Of a DNA stretch of 64,000 nt, positions 47,466-55,873 are shown in pieces. The stretch comes from Marinobacter maritimus (GTDB lineage Bacteria; Pseudomonadota; Gammaproteobacteria; Pseudomonadales; Oleiphilaceae): the NCBI RefSeq assembly GCF_007671675.1, contig NZ_VCGW01000002.1, forward strand, positions 620,001 to 684,000, read 5' to 3'. The number at the start of each line of letters is the position of its first letter. The first letter of the stretch is position 1. Below the pieces are notes generated by a model. It did not search any database. It saw only the letters and a program-made list of their open reading frames with translations, and was not told the DNA's origin. Both the position numbers and the translations under genes were made by a program.

Positions 47466-48830
47466 TCAGCCGGTCCCTTTCTTCATCGCTTCGAACTCAT
47501 CCTCGAAAAAGAACTTTTCTTCGCCAAATGCCGGCTCCAGTTCATGCAGCCAAGTCGCTGTCTTGCTGTACTTGGCAAAGAATGGACGCTGCACCCAGTC
47601 GGGGTTTCGGCCTTGCAGAAAACGCAGTACAAAAACCTTTTCGCCATTCACTTCGGCAATTCCCTGGACCTCCACTTTGCCAGGTCCGGCGCTCATGCTG
47701 GGACCGCGCGCGGTGCGTGCCAGGCCGCTGACTTTTTTCATGGCTTCGCGGTAAATATTGAAGGCTTCTGCAAGCGGCACTTCGAAGTAGTTCTTGGCGC
47801 CGGTGTCGCGCTCCACAAACATGTAGTAGGGAATGATGCCGAGCTGTACTTCTTTCTTCCACAGTTTGGCCCAGGCATCTGCATCGTCGTTCACGTGTTT
47901 GATCAGGGGGCCTTGTGCGCGGATTTCCGCGCCGGTAGCACGGATACGACGAATGGCCTCTTCGGCAATGTCGGTGGTGATTTCCTGCCAGTGGTTGTAA
48001 TGGGCCATGATCGCAACGTGCTTGCCGGCGTCCACAAGCTGGGCAAACAGATCGATCAGCTCATCTGCATCCTTGTGCGTCACGAAGCGGTATGGCCAGA
48101 ACGTTAAAGCCTTGGTGCCGATTCGGATGGTCTGGATGTGGTCGAACTCTGGCTGTAGCAAAGGCTCAAGGTACTGAGCCAGACTTTTGGTTTTCATGAC
48201 CATGGGGTCGCCACCGGTCACCAGCAAATCGGTTACTTCGGTGTGCTCCTGCAGATAACCATGCAGCTTGTCCGCTTCGGTGCTCGACATTTTCAGATCT
48301 TTGTCGCCGACAAACTGCGCCCAGCGGAAACAGAAGGTGCAGTAAGAGTGGCAGGTCTGGCCCTGGGCCGGGAAAAATAGCACGGTCTCGCGGTACTTGT
48401 GTTGCACGCCGTCGAGCACTTCGCCTTCAAGCTCCGGCATGTTCATTTCCATCTGGCCGGCCGGGTGAGGGTTCAGCTCGTCGCGGATCTCTTTGGCGAC
48501 GGCCTGAATTTCTTTTTTCTCGGCGCCGTCCCGATGCATCTGGGCCATGCGCTCAAAGTGCTCGTCTTTGAGCATGCCTTTCTGGGGGAAAACCAACTGA
48601 TAAATGGGGTCGTTGGGCACCTTGTCCCAGTTGATCAGTTCGTTGATCACATACTCATTCACCCGAAAAGGCAGCACGCTGGCGACGACCCTCATTTCAA
48701 ACAAGGTCTCTGCAGGGAGGTTCTGAATGATCTCGATCTTGTCTAACTGGCGGTCGGTGTAAACCTTGAAGCGTCGCTCCTCGAATTCAGCTGTAGGAAT
48801 CCGGTTGGGAAAAGTGACGATTGAATTCAT
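47466..48830 (-). CDS. KamA family radical SAM protein (lysine 2,3-aminomutase-like)
   Basis: A 454-residue radical SAM enzyme. The [4Fe-4S]/SAM motif CX3CX2C is CHSYCTFC, and the SAM-binding GGDP follows in LLVTGGDPM. Later segments (KHVAIMAHYNHW, GIIPYYMFVERDTGA) fit the lysine 2,3-aminomutase fold with a PLP site. It is longer than EpmB, the aminomutase acting on EF-P (about 340 residues), so it is not that gene. No acetyltransferase (AblB) or lysine fermentation gene is adjacent, so the substrate is open. ATG 48830 follows AGAGGG. A promoter lies upstream. Confidence 0.85.
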   Translation of the reverse strand: MNSIVTFPNRIPTAEFEERRFKVYTDRQLDKIEIIQNLPAETLFEMRVVASVLPFRVNEYVINELINWDKVPNDPIYQLVFPQKGMLKDEHFERMAQMHRDGAEKKEIQAVAKEIRDELNPHPAGQMEMNMPELEGEVLDGVQHKYRETVLFFPAQGQTCHSYCTFCFRWAQFVGDKDLKMSSTEADKLHGYLQEHTEVTDLLVTGGDPMVMKTKSLAQYLEPLLQPEFDHIQTIRIGTKALTFWPYRFVTHKDADELIDLFAQLVDAGKHVAIMAHYNHWQEITTDIAEEAIRRIRATGAEIRAQGPLIKHVNDDADAWAKLWKKEVQLGIIPYYMFVERDTGAKNYFEVPLAEAFNIYREAMKKVSGLARTARGPSMSAGPGKVEVQGIAEVNGEKVFVLRFLQGRNPDWVQRPFFAKYSKTATWLHELEPAFGEEKFFFEDEFEAMKKGTG

Positions 48831-48910
48831 GGTTCGCCCTCTGTGATTAAGAGTCTGAAATTGCGGAGGGCAAATAAGCGCCGCTCCGATGGTCAAAAAA
48901 TGGGCAGAGG

Positions 48911-48939
48911 AGTATACATAAATTATTGTTTAGTTTCAG
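48911..48939 (-). promoter_or_regulatory. Probable promoter of the KamA-like gene
   Basis: Minus strand CTGAAA (48934-48939), 17-base spacer, TATACT (48911-48916), about 80 bases before the start codon. Confidence 0.5.
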
Positions 48940-49470
48940 GTCTAATTAAAAATGTGAAGAGTAAACTGGGGGCGGCAAGCGTAAAGCTATTAACTATCTG
49001 AAAAACAATATTAATTGCCGTGAATGGCTGTCAGGTTTTGTATCGATATCGTTTAGGACGGTAATGAAAAGAGAGGTTCTGCAGGTACTAAGACGTTGGT
49101 CGGAGTCTGGTTGTTTGGATATCGAAAAAAAGGCATTATTGCGTAACTAATCGTAATTATCTTTGTGATTTGTCGGAAGGTTTCACGTTTCAGCCAAAGT
49201 TTTTGAGTAATAGGTAGTAAAAATACTACGGAAATCCGGCCTTGATTGATATGTCCTGCAGTTGTCTGGCGATAAATGGCTCAATCTGCGGGGCAGGGCA
49301 GCGAAAGCTGTTCTATGCTTTATAAACATAAATTTTGCCATTGGCTGGAACATCGCCCGGCAGGTTGTTTAAAGACAAGAAGCTGTATTTTCGCAGCTCA
49401 TCGTTATCGCAAGCGCGGATGCCGGTCCCGGCACCTGTAGCACTTTTTTGATTTGAAGGGGGGAGGTTTG
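48940..49470. other. Long AT-rich gap upstream of aceE
   Basis: About 530 bases without a credible gene, visibly richer in A and T than the surroundings. It contains the palindrome GTAGTA-AAAA-TACTAC at 49214-49229 and several AT-rich stretches, but I could not find a sigma-70 promoter with good spacing for aceE. A long leader or an activator-dependent promoter is likely. Confidence 0.5.
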
Positions 49471-52137
49471 ATGTACCAGGATGATGATCCGATTGAAACC
49501 GGTGAATGGCTTGATGCGCTTGAGTCACTGATCGAAAATGAAGGTATAGACCGAGTAAAGTACATCCTTGAGCGTCTTTCTGAGCGTGCCAGCCGGGATG
49601 GCGCCGAGTTGCCTTATGCAATTACCACTCCGTTTCGCAACACCATTCCATTAGTGCAGGAAGCCCGCATGCCGGGTGATCTGTTCATGGAGCGCCGTAT
49701 TCGCTCTTTGATTCGCTGGAACGCCATGGCAATGGTAGTTCGGGCCAATAAACGCCCGGGTGATCTGGGTGGTCACATTTCCACATTTTCATCTGCAGCC
49801 ACGTTGTACGATGTAGGGTTTAACTACTTTTTCCACGGCGGTGATGAAAAACGCGAGTCCGATCTTGTGTATTTTCAGGGGCACGCGTCGCCGGGAATTT
49901 ACGCCCGTTCCTATCTCGAAGGCCGATTTGACGAGCCGCAACTGGACAAGTACCGCGAAGAAGTCGACGGCGGTGGCCTGTCTTCTTACCCGCACCCCTG
50001 GTTGATGCCGGACTACTGGCAGTTCCCCACGGTTTCTATGGGTCTGGGTCCGATTCAGGCTATTTATCAGGCGCACATCATGAAATACCTCGACAGCCGT
50101 GAGCTGGTCGAGATGGAAAACCGCAAAGTGTGGTGCTTTATTGGTGATGGCGAAACCGACGAACCTGAAACCCTTGGCTGTATTTCCAAAGCTGGCCGTG
50201 AAAATCTGGACAACCTGATTTTCGTAGTGAACTGTAACCTGCAACGGCTGGACGGTCCGGTGCGTGGCAATGGCAAGATCATTCAGGAGCTGGAAGGCTC
50301 GTTCCGTGGCGCCGGCTGGAATGTCATCAAAGTGGTTTGGGGTCGCATGTGGGACCCGCTGTTTGATCAGGATGAAGACGGCACCATGCAGCGTGCCATG
50401 GACGAAGTGGTCGACGGCGAGCTGCAAAGCTTCACTAATGCTGGCCCGGCTGCAACGCGGAAGCAGTTCTTCGGCAAGTACCCGAAGCTGGCGAAGATGG
50501 TCGAAAACTGGACCGATGATGACATCAACAAACTGAACCGTGGCGGCCACGACCCATACAAGGTTTATGCGGCTTATAAGAAAGCGGCAACCGAGGCCAA
50601 TGGCAAGCCCACAGTTATTCTGGCTCACACTATTAAAGGCTACGGTTTTGGTGCTGCTGGCGAAGCCACCAACACGGCTCACTCGCTGAAAAAGCTGGAT
50701 ACCGAAACCCTGAAATCGTTCCGCGATCGTTTTGCCATTCCGTTGAAAGATGAAGAGCTGGACGACGTACCTTATTACCGCCCGGCGCCAGACAGCCCCG
50801 AACTGATGTACATGAAGAAGCGCCGGCAGGACCTGGGTGGTTTCTATCCCAAGCGTCGTAAAGACAGCCAGCCACTGCAGATTCCTGACCTGGATATCTT
50901 CAAGCAGGTGCTGGAAGGTTCCAACGGCCGTGAAATCTCCACCACCATGTCGTTCGTGCGCATTCTGAGTGCGCTGGTTAAAGACAAGCGTGTAGGCAAG
51001 CGGGTTGTGCCGATTGTTCCGGATGAGGCCCGTACCTTCGGTATGGAAGGCATGTTCCGCCAGCTGGGTATTTATACCTCAGAAGGGCAGAAGTACGTGC
51101 CGCAGGATCGCGAGCAGATCATGTATTACCGTGAAGATAAAAAGGGCCAGATTCTGCAGGAAGGCATCAACGAAGGCGGTTCAATGGCGGCCTGGATGGC
51201 GGCTGCTACCTCCTACAGCAACAACAACTTCCCGCTGATTCCGTTTTACGCATTTTACTCCATGTTCGGTTTTCAGCGGGTAGGCGATCTGGCCTGGGCT
51301 TCTGGCGACATTCAGGCTCGTGGCTTCCTGATTGGCGGTACCGCAGGGCGCACCACTCTGAATGGCGAGGGCTTGCAGCATCAGGATGGTCACAGTCATA
51401 TCCTGGCCAACACCATTCCCAACTGTAAATCTTACGATCCGGCTTACGCCTATGAGATGGCGGTGGTGATTCACCATGGTATGAAGGAAATGTATGAAGA
51501 CAACAAGAACGTCTTCTACTACCTGACCATGGAAAACGAAAACTATGTACAGCCTGCGATGCCGAAAGGGTGTGAAGAAGGCATCATTAAGGGCATGTAT
51601 AAGTTCAGTTCTGTTGAAGCCAAAGGCAAGGGTAAAACCAAATTGCGGGTTCAGTTGCTGGGTTCCGGCGCCATCATGAACGAAGTGAATGCGGCTGCCG
51701 AACTACTGAAAGACGATTGGGGCGTTAGCTCCGATGTTTGGAGTATCACCAGCTTTAACGAGTTGGCCCGCGATGGCCAGCACGTAGAACGCTGGAACTT
51801 CATGCACCCTGACGATAAAGGCCGTAAGGCTTATGTTACCCAGTGTCTGGAAAACCAGACGGGCCCGGTGGTGTCGTCTACTGACTACATCAAGCTGCAT
51901 TCCGAACAGCTTCGGGCGTACATCCCGAAAACCTTCCTGACTCTGGGTACGGATGGCTTTGGTCGCAGCGACACCCGTGAAAAACTGCGTGATTTCTTTG
52001 AGGTTGATCGCTACCACGTGGCCCTGGCGGCGCTTTCCGCTCTGGCTAAAGACGGCGAGATCAAGCAAGAGCAGGTTCTTGAAGCCATGCGCAAGTACGG
52101 AATCGATCGCAATAAACCGAACCCGGCGCACCTTTAA
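49471..52137 (+). CDS. aceE: Pyruvate dehydrogenase E1 component, homodimeric type
   Basis: An 888-residue thiamin-diphosphate enzyme that decarboxylates pyruvate and acetylates lipoyl groups of E2. The ThDP motif starts at GDGETDEPETLG and ends near VVNCNLQ. N-terminal DDDPIETGEWLDALES and the loop HTIKGYGFG are typical of the single-chain AceE of gammaproteobacteria. The start ATG 49471 follows GGGGGGAGG. aceF follows after ten bases; no lpd (E3) or pdhR is adjacent. Confidence 0.98.
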   Translation: MYQDDDPIETGEWLDALESLIENEGIDRVKYILERLSERASRDGAELPYAITTPFRNTIPLVQEARMPGDLFMERRIRSLIRWNAMAMVVRANKRPGDLGGHISTFSSAATLYDVGFNYFFHGGDEKRESDLVYFQGHASPGIYARSYLEGRFDEPQLDKYREEVDGGGLSSYPHPWLMPDYWQFPTVSMGLGPIQAIYQAHIMKYLDSRELVEMENRKVWCFIGDGETDEPETLGCISKAGRENLDNLIFVVNCNLQRLDGPVRGNGKIIQELEGSFRGAGWNVIKVVWGRMWDPLFDQDEDGTMQRAMDEVVDGELQSFTNAGPAATRKQFFGKYPKLAKMVENWTDDDINKLNRGGHDPYKVYAAYKKAATEANGKPTVILAHTIKGYGFGAAGEATNTAHSLKKLDTETLKSFRDRFAIPLKDEELDDVPYYRPAPDSPELMYMKKRRQDLGGFYPKRRKDSQPLQIPDLDIFKQVLEGSNGREISTTMSFVRILSALVKDKRVGKRVVPIVPDEARTFGMEGMFRQLGIYTSEGQKYVPQDREQIMYYREDKKGQILQEGINEGGSMAAWMAAATSYSNNNFPLIPFYAFYSMFGFQRVGDLAWASGDIQARGFLIGGTAGRTTLNGEGLQHQDGHSHILANTIPNCKSYDPAYAYEMAVVIHHGMKEMYEDNKNVFYYLTMENENYVQPAMPKGCEEGIIKGMYKFSSVEAKGKGKTKLRVQLLGSGAIMNEVNAAAELLKDDWGVSSDVWSITSFNELARDGQHVERWNFMHPDDKGRKAYVTQCLENQTGPVVSSTDYIKLHSEQLRAYIPKTFLTLGTDGFGRSDTREKLRDFFEVDRYHVALAALSALAKDGEIKQEQVLEAMRKYGIDRNKPNPAHL

Positions 52138-52147
52138 GGAGACCGCT

Positions 52148-53833
52148 ATGAGCGAACAGGAAATCAGGGTCCCGGATCTCGGCGGGGCAGACGAAGTTGA
52201 GGTTATTGAGCTTCTGGTCAGCGCCGGCGATTCGGTTGAAGCAGAAGATCCGATTCTGACCGTTGAGACTGACAAGGCCTCCGTCGAATTGCCATCCCCC
52301 GGGGCAGGCAAGATCATCAAGCTCACCGTAAAGGTGGGTGATAAGGTGAAAGAAGGCGATGTGGTGGGCACGATTGACTCCAGCGGCGAGTCCAGCGGTT
52401 CTGATGATTCTGCTGACGAGCCGGAAGCGAAGGCCGAAGAAAAAACTGAGGCGGAATCCAGCTCCAAAGGTGGGGCTGAGCCGGACGCGAGCAAACCGGC
52501 GCCAAAGAAAAAATCTGGCGGTTCACGCACGGAAGTCGTGCTGGTTCCGCCTCTGGACGGCATGGAAGATGTGCCGGTTATCGAAATCAACGTATCGGAG
52601 GGCGATACTGTTGAGGCCGATGATGCTCTGGTAACCGTAGAGTCCGACAAGGCATCGATGGAAATCCCGTCGCCTTTCGGTGGCAAAGTGGTCAAGGTTT
52701 TTGTGGCCGAAGGTGACAAGCTGTCCGAAGGCGACAAGCTTCTTGAGCTGACCGTTGCCGAAGATGGCGGCGACGATGATGTTGAAGAGAGTGGCGATCA
52801 GGACGATGCGCCCGCCGAATCCGGTCAGGAGTCAAAGCCTGAAGCTGAAGCAGATGAGAAGGCCGCTCCGAAAGAACCGGCGGCGCAGCCTCAGAGCGCG
52901 GTCAGTGAGCCACCGCCGCCAGGCGCTAGCGTTCATGCAGGCCCCGCTGTGCGTAAGCTCGCCCGCGAGCTGGGCGCAGATATGACCCGCATCAAAGGCT
53001 CTGGCCCGAAAAGCCGGATCCTGAAAGACGATGTGCAGAACTACGTGAAGAGCCAGCTGCAGCAGGCCCAGCAGGGCAGCGCTGTGGCGACAGGCTCCGG
53101 TATTCCGGGCGTTAAGCTGCCGGACTTCAGCCAGTTTGGTGACATCGAGAAAGAAGCGATGTCACGAATGATGTCGGTTACGGCGGCTAACATGCAGCGT
53201 AGCTGGCTTAATGTGCCCCACGTGACCCAGTTTGAGGACGCCGACATCACTGATATGGAGGCGTTCCGCAAATCGCAGAAAGCCGCCGGTGAGAAAAAGG
53301 GCGTGAAGATGACGCCGTTGCCGTTCCTGCTCAAGGCCTGTGCGACAGCTCTTGCGGAACTGCCGCAATTCAATGTGTCTCTGGACATGGAGCGCAAAGA
53401 GGTGATTCGCAAGCAATACATTCATATTGGTATTGCGGTGGATACACCGAACGGGCTCATGGTTCCGGTGATTCGCGATGTGGACAAGAAAGGCCTCTGG
53501 GAGCTGGCAGCCGAAAGTGCTGAACTTGCCCAGAAAGCCCGGGACAAGAAGCTGAAACCGGCAGAAATGCAAGGAGCCTGCTTTACCATCACAAGCTTGG
53601 GCGGTATCGGTGGCACCGCATTTACGCCCATCGTGAATGCTCCGGAAGTGGCGATTCTTGGTGTTTCCAAAGCGGCCATGAAGCCGGTGTGGGATGGCAG
53701 TGAATTCCAGCCAAGGCTGTTGCTGCCGCTGTCGTTGTCTTACGATCACCGCGCGGTAAACGGGGCCGATGCGGCGCGGTTCACGTCGCTGCTTAGCCAG
53801 GTTCTTGGGGATATTCGTACCTTGTTGTTGTAA
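52148..53833 (+). CDS. aceF: Dihydrolipoyllysine acetyltransferase (pyruvate dehydrogenase E2)
   Basis: A 561-residue E2 core protein. Two N-terminal lipoyl domains have lipoylated Lys in ETDKASVE (about residue 41) and ESDKASME (about residue 162). Ala/Pro/Glu-rich linkers separate them. A peripheral subunit-binding domain is near 265-300 (AVRKLARELGADM). The C-terminal acetyltransferase domain carries the catalytic DHRAVNG motif, in which Asn replaces the usual Asp next to Gly, a common variant. AAGGAG precedes the ATG. A strong terminator follows. Confidence 0.97.
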   Translation: MSEQEIRVPDLGGADEVEVIELLVSAGDSVEAEDPILTVETDKASVELPSPGAGKIIKLTVKVGDKVKEGDVVGTIDSSGESSGSDDSADEPEAKAEEKTEAESSSKGGAEPDASKPAPKKKSGGSRTEVVLVPPLDGMEDVPVIEINVSEGDTVEADDALVTVESDKASMEIPSPFGGKVVKVFVAEGDKLSEGDKLLELTVAEDGGDDDVEESGDQDDAPAESGQESKPEAEADEKAAPKEPAAQPQSAVSEPPPPGASVHAGPAVRKLARELGADMTRIKGSGPKSRILKDDVQNYVKSQLQQAQQGSAVATGSGIPGVKLPDFSQFGDIEKEAMSRMMSVTAANMQRSWLNVPHVTQFEDADITDMEAFRKSQKAAGEKKGVKMTPLPFLLKACATALAELPQFNVSLDMERKEVIRKQYIHIGIAVDTPNGLMVPVIRDVDKKGLWELAAESAELAQKARDKKLKPAEMQGACFTITSLGGIGGTAFTPIVNAPEVAILGVSKAAMKPVWDGSEFQPRLLLPLSLSYDHRAVNGADAARFTSLLSQVLGDIRTLLL

Positions 53834-53909
53834 GTCGTTGTTGCAGGTTTCTGATCCAGCGCAACCGACGCTGGCTTAAACTAGCTAAGATCGTAAGTGT
53901 GAAATGCAT

Positions 53910-53942
53910 AAGGGGGTGCAGAGCAATCTGCACCCCCTTTTT
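53910..53942 (+). terminator. Intrinsic terminator of aceEF
   Basis: A perfect 12-bp stem AAGGGGGTGCAG / CTGCACCCCCTT with loop AGCAAT and a following T run. Confidence 0.9.
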
Positions 53943-53992
53943 CCGTAATTATAGGCAGGAGTGTAGGCAGGACTTTCCTGTTGGGGACTTGT

Positions 53993-54514
53993 ATGAGCAC
54001 AGAACTGAACCTTGCAGCTATTATCTCCGATAACGACGATCAGCCGGTTGATGCGTTGCTGCATGAACTGGCAGCGAGCCTGAGCCGCCGTGGCGACAGA
54101 GTAGCCGGGCTGGTAATGGCATTAAATGCGCAGGGTTTGCGGCGGGAGCCTATGGCGCTTCAGGATCTGGAGACGGGGCAAGAGTACTCTATTGCACAGA
54201 ACCTGGGTAAAGCGTCGCAATCCTGCTGCCTGGACCCTCGTGGGCTGGCAGAGGCCACCGGTGTACTGCGCGCTTTGCTGGAAGACCCGCCTCGGCTGGC
54301 GGTTGTGAACCGTTTTGGTCAGCAGGAAATTGACGGCAAAGGGTGCCGTGCAGAGTTTCTTCAGCTACTGGACGCGGGTATACCTGTGCTGACGGTTGTA
54401 AAGCGTAAATTTCTGAAGCAGTGGCACGAGTTCGGTGGTGGAGAAGCGGTTGATCTGCCGTTTTCTGAAGTGGCTGTACTGCAGTGGTGTGATGGGGTTT
54501 TGAAGAAAAGGTAA
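53993..54514 (+). CDS. DUF2478 family protein
   Basis: A 173-residue protein of the DUF2478 family, with a P-loop-like core but no canonical GKS motif. Conserved pieces are the CCLDPRGLAEA segment, RLAVVNRFGQQE and GIPVLTVVKRKFLKQWHEFGG. Relatives often occur near molybdenum or nitrogenase genes, but none are here. The ATG at 53993 follows TGGGGA. Located between aceEF and a convergent porin; it appears monocistronic. Function unknown. Confidence 0.72.
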   Translation: MSTELNLAAIISDNDDQPVDALLHELAASLSRRGDRVAGLVMALNAQGLRREPMALQDLETGQEYSIAQNLGKASQSCCLDPRGLAEATGVLRALLEDPPRLAVVNRFGQQEIDGKGCRAEFLQLLDAGIPVLTVVKRKFLKQWHEFGGGEAVDLPFSEVAVLQWCDGVLKKR

Positions 54515-54522
54515 GGCGAGAA

Positions 54523-54556
54523 ATAGATACGCCCCGGAAAACCGGGGCGTATCTAT
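54523..54556. terminator. 15-bp perfect hairpin between convergent DUF2478 and porin genes
   Basis: ATAGATACGCCCCGG and CCGGGGCGTATCTAT form a 15-bp stem with loop AAAA. T runs are short on both sides, but strength and position suggest a bidirectional terminator. Confidence 0.7.
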
Positions 54557-54575
54557 CGTTGCTTAACAGTACGTT

Positions 54576-55703
54576 TTAGAAGTTGTACTGGGCTGCAAAC
54601 ATCAGGCGATTCGCGTCTGAAGAGTCGCCAGCTACGGTTTCCTGATCAAGGTAAGCGTACTCAACGCCCATCATGACGTTCTTAACCGGAGTCCACATGT
54701 AGTTGAACAAAACATGCTGGTTGGTCTCTGCTTGGCTGTCGGTTGTCGCGCCTGCAGCGATGGCATCATCCAGATCCAGTGTTGTCGTGCCATAGCCAAG
54801 GTTGATGCTACGACCACCACCAAGGTTCATGCTGACACCGACTGCGCCGCCGTAACCCTTGATGGTTTCAACGCTGTTTCCGTCAAGGTACGCACTGTTG
54901 CCATAGTAGTTGTCGCCAGAGCGCCACAGGTAGCCATTTGCACCGTCTGTGTAGTTAATTGCGCCCTGAACCGTAAACATATCGCTCAGTTTCAGTTTGA
55001 GGGCGCCAAACACGGCATACCCGACGGCGCTGTCGTCATTTACACCATCATCTGACGTAATCTGGTTTGCTAGAACCGCTGCAGAGTATGACAGTGCGTC
55101 TGTAGAGTCTTCGAGTCTGGCAGTGATTGCAGGCGCGGAAGTGCGGCCAGTGCCACCATAAGTCGCTTGCGAGCTAGGATCTTCAATAGAGAAGGACATA
55201 GCGCCAGTGGTATAACGAACCTGCTCGGCACGGTCTTGGGCGCCAGCGGTGCCCGCCAGGCCGTCAAAGTCCAAAGTTGGAGTGTTGCCCACAAAGCTTG
55301 TGTAGTTTGACCAAGTGCGGCCTGCCAGAAGCCCGTTGTATGTACCATAGGCATGACGCATACGCAGACTTCCAGGACTCGAGCCCGAGCCGCGGAAATC
55401 GCCTTCGATATTCACCATAACGCCGGAGGAATGCTTGACTTTAACGCCCAGACGGCTCTGCTGCACGTCGGCGCCGAAGTGCCCTTCGATGTCGTCATCA
55501 CCGCCGCTAAACTTACCGGAGCGAGTGCTCGCTGCACGGTCAGCATTAAGATCGTAGCTCATGTTCAGGCGAGCATAACCATAAATGCTGGCTTCAACGT
55601 CGTCGCCAACGTTCAGGCTTACAGCGTTCGCTTGGCCAGCAATACTCAGCACGGCTGCAGCCGCCGTCGCACGAATGGCCATTCTCAATTTGTTGCTTTG
55701 CAT
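54576..55703 (-). CDS. Outer-membrane porin, DcaP-like
   Basis: A 375-residue beta-barrel protein. The signal peptide (MQSNKLRMAIRATAAAAVL, cleaved after GQANA) is followed by alternating strands and a C-terminal Phe (AAQYNF), needed for BAM recognition. The segments ASIYGYARLNMSYDLN, QQSRLGVKVKHSSG and RHAYGTYNGLLAGRTWSNY resemble DcaP-type porins that take up small acids. The start at 55703 follows GGAGA; a GTG 15 bases upstream is not needed. The upstream 170-base AT-rich space holds TTGACG on the minus strand but no good -10. Confidence 0.82.
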   Translation of the reverse strand: MQSNKLRMAIRATAAAAVLSIAGQANAVSLNVGDDVEASIYGYARLNMSYDLNADRAASTRSGKFSGGDDDIEGHFGADVQQSRLGVKVKHSSGVMVNIEGDFRGSGSSPGSLRMRHAYGTYNGLLAGRTWSNYTSFVGNTPTLDFDGLAGTAGAQDRAEQVRYTTGAMSFSIEDPSSQATYGGTGRTSAPAITARLEDSTDALSYSAAVLANQITSDDGVNDDSAVGYAVFGALKLKLSDMFTVQGAINYTDGANGYLWRSGDNYYGNSAYLDGNSVETIKGYGGAVGVSMNLGGGRSINLGYGTTTLDLDDAIAAGATTDSQAETNQHVLFNYMWTPVKNVMMGVEYAYLDQETVAGDSSDANRLMFAAQYNF

Positions 55704-55873
55704 TGTTGTTGTCTCCACACATTAGACAATTATTTTTGTAGGACCCGCCGTCAAGATAGTTACCATTTCATGACAATTCAAATAAATTTGCACAATAGTT
55801 AGACGAAGGTCTATGACGGGTTTTTGTTTCTATACAGGTATCTGCGGATATATTTCGGTATTAAGATAGCTTC

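Noticed and set aside
49313..49621. 102-codon minus-strand frame overlapping the aceE start
   Set aside because: Overlaps aceE coding sequence and its ribosome site; low-complexity composition.
51703..52737. 344-codon Ser/Thr-rich frame antisense to aceE-aceF
   Set aside because: Composition is the mirror of the acidic, Ala-rich lipoyl linkers of aceF; no start signal.
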